Part shown: positions 56,416 to 64,000 of the stretch, in pieces
Layout: every line of letters starts with the position of its first letter
How positions within the stretch are numbered: the stretch's first letter is position 1
Assembly: GCA_026874595.1 (NCBI GenBank)
Contig: CM049314.1
Location: 24,873,729 to 24,937,728 of the forward strand
Length of the DNA stretch: 64,000 nucleotides
Source: Sipunculus nudus
Taxonomy: Eukaryota; Annelida; Sipuncula; Golfingiida; Sipunculidae
Direction: 5' to 3'
Made by a program: the position numbers and the translations under genes
The notes under the pieces: generated by a model
Database searches by the model: none
What the model was told of the DNA's origin: nothing
The model's input: only the letters and a program-made list of their open reading frames with translations

Positions 56416-57330
56416 GGAGAGTGCTGCTAAAACTAGGGACCCAGGGGTCTCTACGCTCAGCTTATTTCGTCTATAAGGATATTTTTAAAGAAAGTTTTCA
56501 GGATTACGGTCCTGCGACCTTAATCATTGACCTTGTGACAAAAAAATCTGAGAACTTATTATCCGTGAGCTTGCAGCATATAGATTACTGTAGCAATCTT
56601 TTAAAAAAGGTGGGTCCAGTGACCTTGGCCTCTTACCAGGTAACCTCAAAATCTAAAGATTTATTTTACTTTGGGCAGGTAAGCCATGTGTGAAAGATGG
56701 GAACTTTAGGATGAAAAGTGTATCCACTATCACTTAAAAGTTGTGACTCCTGTAACCTTTTACTATGACCTCTGGACCCTTGAAATCAAATTGTTATTTA
56801 CTAAAGTGGTGGATAATTAAAAAATCAAGTTTAAAGCCTATCCGTTTATCTGTAACAGAATTATCATCCATAAACTAATTTGTGAATGGATGGGCCTTGT
56901 GACCTTAAGTTATGACCCTAGAATCCCAAATCGAGAAGAATCTTCCCCTAATGGCAGGTGATTATTATATCATGAAGATGGAAGGTTTGTGATGGAAAAT
57001 TTAGCTTGAAATTTATATCCATTCCTTTTAAAGAAATAGTTCCTGTGACCTTAATTTTGGACCCAAAAGTCGACAGAGTTCTTACTTAAGTGGTGAGCCA
57101 TATATAAGTTCAGTTTAAAAACCAATATGTCAAATCAAACTGGAGTTATCATCTAGAAACTAATTTGTGAACAGATGGCCCCTGTGACATGGACCATTGA
57201 CCTTGTGACCCCAAATTCATGTATGCTCTCCCCATACTGGCAAGTCAGCATCATGTGCAAGTAGGAAAGTTTGGGATGAAAAGCTTGGCTTAAAATGGTC
57301 TGGTTCAATTTATTTTTCTCACGGAACTAA
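56416..57330 (+). repeat. Degenerate tandem repeat, TGTGACCTTGACC family, about 140-bp units
   Basis: Successive units share the order g(a)tggaaggtttg.gatgaaaa, ctgtgaccttgacc-like, ttgtgacctcaaaatc and ttcttcccctattgg. The same family fills 60540-61440. Open frame 56421-56693 lies inside it. Confidence 0.65.
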
Positions 57331-58239
57331 TATAGCAAGCGTTGTTGTTATTATGGCGGGTGAAAACTTAAGTTTAAAGAATTGTATAAGCTTTCTAATG
57401 CTAATGTCAGCTGAGCTAAAAATAAAAGTGATTACGGTCATTTTCAGGAAATCCTCCACAAAAGGTGAAACCTTTCTTTAACTGTTGGCATTCGAAAACA
57501 TAGTAAAGACAAACTATAAAAGAACCGGGGAGGGGTTACAGGGAGTCTTAAACATGGAATCCATTCAGTCTGTTTGAACAACACACAACTGATTGGGGAA
57601 AAAAACACAATAAGAAGAAAGAAGCTCCAATAATTTTAATAAGACCTCTTAGCCATTTTCCGATGTGTGTACCCTATGCTGTGCGGCGCATGCGCAATAT
57701 CTCTATAACATCCCTTTGAACCTATTGTCCTGGTACCTATAATCCTACTCATCCAAATTTTCCGAAAGCAGCCCTGACAGAGTAAAAATATGATATTTCA
57801 ATAAGCATGTACACACACAAACCTGGAACACAGTCACCCGTAATATTACTAATGTATGAGTGTAGTGCTTAATTTAGCCACTAGATGGCGGTGCGACCAA
57901 GCTCTATTCATGAAAGTGTGAAGTCCTGGAGTTACGCCACAAAACATGCCCGTGGAAGAAGCAAAGCTATAACAGAAAGTAAACGCATGGAGGGCACTTT
58001 TTCAGTTTAACTGTTTACGAAAATCCAAAATGCCCATCAACGTGGGCCTACATGCATGAAAATTGCCACAGGAGTGATTTCTACACATCTGTATGAACTT
58101 TCAGGTATTCACAATGTGGTCTTGTCACACGCCTATTTTCAGAGGATGGGCCAGGATCAATATTGTGCACGCATACCAAGGCCAATATGGGTCATTTCTG
58201 GCAGTTCACGCGTGTACACACATTGGTTTTGCACCAAAT

Positions 58240-58248
<9 letters not shown>
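57331..58248. other. Intergenic, nothing recognised
   Basis: Contains a gtcagctgagctaaaaataa phrase near 57407, a short relic of the dispersed tail repeat. No gene seen. Confidence 0.45.

Positions 58249-58287
<39 letters not shown>
58249..58287. repeat. (TA)n microsatellite
   Basis: About 39 nt of TA. Confidence 0.95.
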
Positions 58288-58290
<3 letters not shown>

Positions 58291-58378
58291 TATACATTAT
58301 GCTCAGATGGGTTTAATGCTTCACACTGAACATTTTGCCATTTGTAATTTGACCCTGATACCAATCAGAATGTCCAAT

Positions 58379-58557
58379 CAGAAGCGGATCCAGGGGGTTT
58401 CATCAGAAACAACAATTTTAAGGGCTTCATACAAAATTTTGCGGCCTGGAGCCCCCCCCCCCCCCTTTCCAGACCTGGGAACTTTTTTTTAGGGTTTTCA
58501 TTAGTCCTCCTGGGTTGGACCCCACCATTTCCTATATCCTGGATCCGCCCCTGCCAA
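58379..58557. mobile_element. MITE-like element with AGCGGATCCAGG ends
   Basis: Left end gaagcggatccagggggttt, right end atatcctggatccgcccctg; the termini form inverted repeats. It carries a poly-C run (58450-58465), and ggttggacccc is shared with the element at 29838-30166. Non-autonomous; no transposase. Confidence 0.7.
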
Positions 58558-60539
58558 TGGTATTCTGCAACATAAATTATTGCATTATTTTGACTGTAAC
58601 AGCAGCACACTGTCACAGATCCTAGTCACAGATCGTAATACTTTGAAATTTCTCACCTCTCCAATGGAAAGCATTTATACAGGTTTGCCTTTCCACAGAA
58701 AAAAAAATTCCTTTCCGCTAAAGATTCATCCAAGGGTAAACCCGATTCTGTAAAATCAGCCTAAATGCACACTTACATGCAAAAAGACCTGAATGTTTTC
58801 AAAAGTAACACAGTTCTATCAGAAACACGACTGTGCAGTGAAACAAATACAGGAAATATAGGTGAGGAGGACCTTAATGCTGGAAAGTGTAAGAAATTAC
58901 CGACCATGTTTACAGGAAAATATAGCATATATATAGGGAGTCAGTGGAACACCTCCGGTAAAATATTTTTTTTTTTAACATGTTTGGCACTACTCATCAG
59001 CTACTAATGTGGAAAACATCTAGATGTTCACCTTTCCAAAGGATTGGTACAAAATGCCTTTCCATACTCATGTTTGCATGTCTGAAACAGGTTTAAAGGT
59101 GTTATTACGACCCCTGCTAGTATCATCAGAATAATTATTTACTTATTTCTTTGCAAGGTTAAATATTGGAAGTTTCTGATGTTTTAATACAAGACTGTGT
59201 AATCTTTGTGGGAAAAAAAATTGTAACAAGTGACCCATGGGTCATGACGCTCAGCTGCCAAGCATGACCTGTGACATCATGGACTGAGATTCACAACTTC
59301 CAGTCAAATTTTGAAGAACCAATTTGTCAATTTGTTGAAAATTTTCTATGACAACAGAAATATATATCACCTATGTCTGGTTAAAACACAGTGAATTGAT
59401 GGTCTGAGGAAAATGCATGATTGTTAAGCTATCATGAACTATTCCAACAGCTTGCTTGAAACCTGTCAGTCTCAAAGGAACACCACAAAGGGCAAATAGA
59501 AGATCAAAATATATAGCAAAAATCAAGGAAATACATGCAAGAATTATTGAGAAACAGGTGCTTCTGTATGAATTTTTATTCAATACAAGCCAACTGTACT
59601 GCACTTTTATAAATGATGGTAATATTTATTCAGAAATATTTGACCCAATCCTTTACAAGATTACATAAATATACATCCAACTGCATTCACTTTAACTGTT
59701 CTTGAGATAATATGATCAAAAGGAATTAAAAGATGGTTGCCTGGTGGCCATATTGGACTTCTGACAAGTCTGAAATCAGACAACAAACATTCTCTAAATC
59801 GGACCAAACATTAAAGAAAAATTACTGAAACTGCACTGAAGAAAGAATTTCTAAGGTGGCTAACTGGCAGACATAATTCTGACAAGTATGACATTTGATA
59901 TCCCACATTCTCCAATAAGAGACCAAACTATGGGCAAATTATCCAGTAATGAATGCCCAAAATAATTCAAAAGGCATGTCAAGGCCCTCATATCAGATTT
60001 ATAGATATGCAATTGTAAAAAATGTAAGTCCAATATTTTTTATTATCACTCTGCTTTTCAATGGGATCAGCAGGGTAGGTAAACTGCCAAACCTGAAAGA
60101 AAAGAAATGCAGAAAGCATGACTAAGAGTCTTGAAATAAAACAAAAAGCCATCCTAAATCAAGGTACACATCCACATATTATGAGAACAAACACTTGCTT
60201 TTATATGTGGTGATATATATTAAAATATTCAGATATCTAGGAAACTAAGTTTATTGCTAGGATTCCATAAAATAAACTGCAAAATGTTCCCATCATCTTA
60301 TAAATCAGTAGCTAAACCTTAATACTATACTCTCATAGTCTTAATGCCTGGCTGAAGCATTCTGACAACAGTGTTTTTGTTATGAAGTAACGAGGTACTT
60401 AGCACTGAGCCTTATCACTTAATAGGCTGATACAAAAGGGAGTCATATGTCACCAGTGTCACTCACAATTACAGCCACACAGGGAGATGTACCAGCTGGA
60501 GTGGGATGGTTATATATACAAGAAAAATAGAGATGGTCT
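58558..60539. other. Intergenic, no gene recognised
   Basis: AT-rich. Two loosely similar phrases (ggtggccatattggacttct.. near 59743 and ggtggctaactggcagacat near 59854, each followed by gacaagt(c/a)tga) hint at an old tandem duplication. Could include the long 3' UTR of the Kelch gene; no decisive poly(A) signal was assigned. Confidence 0.4.
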
Positions 60540-61440
60540 ATAAAATAAGTAATTGTGAACATCCCTGACCTATGACCTTGGCCTTTTGCCCATATATCAA
60601 CTGGATTCTTTCTAAATGATGGGTAACTACTAACCACTTAAAGCTGGTGTAATTACTTGGCAACCAATGGGTGAATAACTTTGACCTGCAACCTTTAACC
60701 TGCTGACCAGCTGACCCCAAAATCAATAAGTTATTTATTCAAGCAAAAAGACCCATAAATATGAAGTTTGAGTCAAACTGAGTGATGCATAGATGTGGCA
60801 TATGTGAAAGACTGAAGGTTTGGGTTGAACAGTTACACTTGATATATGCTCACAAGCATTTAGAACAATTAAATATTGTGACCTTGACCTTTAACTTTTT
60901 GACCTCAACATCAATGGGCTTCTTCCCTTATTGGTAGGTAAGCCATATATGACAGATGGAAGGTACAGATTGAAAAGTATGCCTGAAAATGACTCCACGC
61001 AAGAAGTGGGTGCTGTGAACTTGACCTTTGACGTCAAAATCAACAGGTCTTTTCCCCTGTTGGCAGAGAAGCGATATCAGTGCTGGAAGGTTTGGAATGA
61101 AAAGTCTAGCTTGAAATGTGTCCACAACCTTTTCAAAGAAGTGGATCCTGTGACCCTGACCTTTGACCTTGTGACCTCAAAATCTATAGGATTCTTCTCC
61201 AACTTAGTAGGTGAGCTATATGTGAAAAATCAAAGAATTGCGATGAAAGGGTTGGCTTAAAATGCATCCACAGGCTTTTCAAAGAAGAGGCTCCTGTGAC
61301 CTTGACCTTTGACCTTGTGACCTCAAAAAAATTATGGTTCTTCCCCTGTTGGTAGGTGAGCTGAATGTGAAAGATGGAAGGTTTGGGATGAAAATTTTGT
61401 CTCAAAGAGTTATTTCTGGGGGGTGCAAACACACACCATA
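60540..61440 (+). repeat. Degenerate tandem repeat, TGTGACCTTGACC family
   Basis: Same unit as 56416-57330, better preserved here: tgtgaccttgacctttgacc, then ttgtgacctcaaaa, then ttcttccc..ttggtaggtgag at about 60880, 61015, 61150 and 61295. Confidence 0.75.
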
Positions 61441-61650
61441 ACTTCGGGAATATAGGTCGCAGTGACCTAATTTCAGGTTTTCAAGGAGATCTTTTTATAA
61501 CCTCTAAGACTGCATAGGGTTCATGGCCCTAGCCCCTACGGTTACGATTTGTGCCCTGCTAACGGCCGGACGGCCGGACGGACAGACGGAAGGACGACGG
61601 ACAAAGACCCATCGCTATAGCCCAGCATGACTGAAAGTCAGCTGAGCTTT
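61431..61650 (+). repeat. Dispersed tail repeat with (CGGA)n
   Basis: Reads ggtcgcagtgacctaatttc, then a cggccggacggccggacgga run at about 61564-61583, and ends gactgaaagtcagctgagct. It follows directly on the TGACC repeat and is related to the blocks at 340-1870 and 35505-35850. Confidence 0.6.
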
Positions 61651-62076
61651 TTTAAAAAAGGCCTTGATGGAGTATCCAACTACGTTGTTTAAAACCATGT
61701 GCATGTATATATACATGTGTGTGTGTGTGTGTATAACTGTGCATTCATATGCAACTATGTGCAAGCAAACAGACATTATCTGTGGTACAGTAATGATCCG
61801 ATAAGATTCCCCCCATAAGACTTTGGACTGCTGTACCTTGACAGGAATACTGAAGTTCACACAGCATATGGCTGTACTTATTTTCTTGCATATAAACATG
61901 TACATACACTGACAGACACAAGGGTTTTACAGTGGTACAAACTAATAAATGCAATTTCTCACATAATTATGCATATACTCTAGTGGCACAGGTTTCAGGT
62001 TGCAATAAGAGAAGTTAAAGGTATATTGTACGTGTTGTGACTTTGTGCAAGTCCCCCACATCTCTTGAATACTGGG
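61651..62076. other. Probable 3' UTR of the Kelch-like gene
   Basis: Non-coding sequence just downstream of the Kelch stop on the minus strand, with a short (TG)n at 61714-61731. Confidence 0.4.
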
Positions 62077-63708
62077 TCACCTTTTCTTGTCTCTGTCTCC
62101 TATCGTCCTTTTGCTGATTCTCTCGTTGTTATAATCCACCAATAGGAGAGCCCCAGAAGCAGAGGCAAGGCCAGTCCGATGTGGTACTTTTGCATATGGT
62201 GCCCATTTGTCTTCCTTAATACTGTACAACCATATATCGTCTTCTGTGGCCTGCAAGTGTTCTCGACCCAGTGATAATACGGCTTCCTGGAAGTACAAGA
62301 AGTGGCCGACAGAACGGCCAGCTAGGGTTGATGCCAATACTGTCCACTGTTCCGTCTCAATGCTGTAATACTCCATTGGCATCTGTGATTGCTGGTGGTA
62401 GCTCTGGACACCGATTCCTCCGACGACATAAATCTGTTTTTCCACTGACACCATGTCATGTAAGCGTCGGGCAAAATGCATTTCAGTCTTGGTTTCCCAG
62501 CTGTTGTCTGCTGGGTTCAGCTTCCACAAGTTGGCCGTTGGAAGTCTCTCTTGCCCTGATATCCCACCACTGAGGTAGATCTGCCCATCACAGTATACGG
62601 AGGACAACGCCTGGGCAGGCATCGGTAGACGGTCTACGTCCTGCCATCTGTTGGCCACAGCGTCGTAGCATTCTACCCCATCCAGCAAAACATGATGCTC
62701 ACTCATACCCCCAAGTATGTACAATTTGTTGCCACTTGCAACAAGAGCTGGATCAATCCTGATCCACTTGCAAGGTTGCAATGTTTGAAGCTCAAGCTGT
62801 GTGGGGTCAAACCTCACCATCGAGTTCATGAGGGCACCACCGCCACAATCAACCACACGACAAATATATAAAAAATTATCAATAACTGCTACCCTGCAGT
62901 CCCTGCTCCCGCAAATATCACTTACAAGCTGGTAGAATTTTCCTGTTTCATGGTTGTAAGCGGTGATTTCAAAAGGCCTGTATGACGATCCCTGATGTAC
63001 CAGAACTAGAGATTTTTCTTTTGCACGAGGTAGGGCCATCTTTTTGGCGGCTGGAAGCCTGCCTTTAGACTCCCGCCGATACTGGAGTGCTTCTGTGAGG
63101 TAGCGGACTATATTCGGTAGTTTAGCACCCCATAATTGCTGAATCTGGACAAGTTCAAAGTCTGCCAGCAAGCAGAACCTGACCTCTTCTAAAATCTTAC
63201 CAAGTGAATCGTCCGATACTTTGTTATTCAAATACCACCTGCCGATACATTCAATGAGCACCCGATCGGACGGAATCTTGAGATCATCACTAGAGATGTA
63301 CTTCAGCACTTTCTCCTCAGGTAAACTGTAATAAAGTTCAGACCTGCTGAATTCAACAAAATCTTGCAAAACCATATTATCAAAGTACGAGGTCACTTTG
63401 GTCAGTGAATACATGTCAGCCACTTCCAGGAAATCTTCAGCGTTACTGAAGCTGATCTGTGCATTTATGTAGTCACTGCACAGATCCACTGCTGCTGGGA
63501 TCTGCAGATGGCTGGCGGCATTAAGGATTTCCGTAAGGTTCTCCAACGTTACCTCCATCTCACTGCTGTATATAAAATCTATAAGCTGTTCCAGTCCTGA
63601 CCCTGTGACTCCTTTCAGGTCAACCAGCTTTTCTTGATTTTCTTTGGTGGGACTGGTCAACATGGCCCGGAAGTAGTCACTTGTGGCTGCAAGGAGGACT
63701 CTGTGGAC
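62077..63708 (-). CDS. BTB-BACK-Kelch (KLHL) protein, large 3' terminal exon, 5' end off the window
   Basis: Probable substrate adaptor of Cullin-3 ubiquitin ligases (family role). The exon codes 543 residues plus TGA (62079-62077). It opens in the BTB domain with VHRVLLAATSDYFRAML (residues 1-17), then the DFIYSSE...ILNAASHLQI end of BTB (to about 75). BACK runs to about 205 with the IGRWYLNN helix. Kelch blades run from about 230 to 530, with GG turns at KLYILGGM, QIYLSGG and QIYVVGG; the last blade holds DDIWLYSIKEDKWAPY. Acceptor: ttattttctcag before GTC at 63708, phase 0, as at the intron inside BTB in many KLHL genes. The Met codon upstream at 63750 lies in the intron and is not the start. 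The 5' BTB exon is not seen to 64000. The exact KLHL number was not assigned. Confidence 0.93.
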   Translation of the reverse strand, partial: VHRVLLAATSDYFRAMLTSPTKENQEKLVDLKGVTGSGLEQLIDFIYSSEMEVTLENLTEILNAASHLQIPAAVDLCSDYINAQISFSNAEDFLEVADMYSLTKVTSYFDNMVLQDFVEFSRSELYYSLPEEKVLKYISSDDLKIPSDRVLIECIGRWYLNNKVSDDSLGKILEEVRFCLLADFELVQIQQLWGAKLPNIVRYLTEALQYRRESKGRLPAAKKMALPRAKEKSLVLVHQGSSYRPFEITAYNHETGKFYQLVSDICGSRDCRVAVIDNFLYICRVVDCGGGALMNSMVRFDPTQLELQTLQPCKWIRIDPALVASGNKLYILGGMSEHHVLLDGVECYDAVANRWQDVDRLPMPAQALSSVYCDGQIYLSGGISGQERLPTANLWKLNPADNSWETKTEMHFARRLHDMVSVEKQIYVVGGIGVQSYHQQSQMPMEYYSIETEQWTVLASTLAGRSVGHFLYFQEAVLSLGREHLQATEDDIWLYSIKEDKWAPYAKVPHRTGLASASGALLLVDYNNERISKRTIGDRDKKR

Positions 63709-64000
63709 CTGAGAAAATAAAGTAAAACAAATCATGAATGGTAATTCCACCTGAAAATATGAATATTGAATATGAAAATTTAAAGCGGTCTAAGATCTCT
63801 GAACATGCAAAATTTAAGGTCAATAAATCAAACCACTTTTGAGACAACAGGACAGAGGTCACATCAAAAGGACCAGGCATGAGGTCATACATCACCTTGT
63901 AGTGATGTAAAGTTTTGGAAAGTTCTATCTAGCAATTCTAGGAGCAGTGGCCTGTAAATGACAGGAAACCTAGCCAGATATATAGTATCTGTAAAACTCT
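63709..64000 (-). other. Intron of the Kelch-like gene
   Basis: Begins on the coding strand with the acceptor ttattttctcag; no exon was seen up to the edge. Confidence 0.7.

Noticed and set aside
62271-62573. 100-codon plus-strand ORF opposite the Kelch exon
   Set aside because: Antisense shadow of the conserved Kelch coding frame.
1-64000. tRNA, rRNA or other structured RNA genes
   Set aside because: No cloverleaf with A/B boxes or rRNA segment was recognised on either strand by eye; a covariance-model search would be needed to exclude them.

Overview
This is an AT-rich, intron-rich animal genome window. The gene content (a TRPM2-like channel duplicated in tandem, a BTB-BACK-Kelch gene) and the repeat landscape (decayed non-LTR elements, MITE-like elements with GGGGCGGATCC-type ends, degenerate TGACCTTTGACC repeats, long TA microsatellites) suggest a lophotrochozoan, most likely a mollusc such as a bivalve. 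That placement is inference; no species marker is present.

Layout. About 340-1870 holds diverged tandem repeats. About 2170-4662 (+) is a decayed non-LTR retrotransposon with endonuclease and reverse transcriptase remnants. From 22812 down to 5109 (-) lies a TRPM2-like pseudogene of 19 recognisable exons. It has a 14-bp frameshift deletion, three in-frame stops, a destroyed splice donor and no 3' exons in the window. From 27605 to 48948 (+) lies an intact paralogue of about 26 exons and about 1,118 codons, all joining in frame. Introns fall at the same places and phases in both copies, so this is a DNA-level inverted duplication (head-to-head), not retroposition. The stretch between the two 5' ends (22813-27604) holds an LTR-like block, a degenerate repeat and a 31-bp minisatellite of about 47 units.

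48949-62076 has no gene I recognise. It holds a decayed retrotransposon (ORF1 tail plus start of an endonuclease), several dispersed repeat blocks and a MITE. 62077-63708 (-) is the large 3' exon of a Kelch-like gene whose 5' part runs off the right edge.

Function. The intact gene encodes the TRPM N-terminal homology region (SLOG-type nucleotide-binding fold), six membrane segments with a YGE-type selectivity filter, the TRP helix, and a short C-terminus without a NUDT9-H or kinase domain. The Ca2+-coordinating E/Q/N/D set of the S2-S3 region known from TRPM2/4/5 is present. The Kelch gene is probably a Cullin-3 adaptor and has no evident link to the channel genes.
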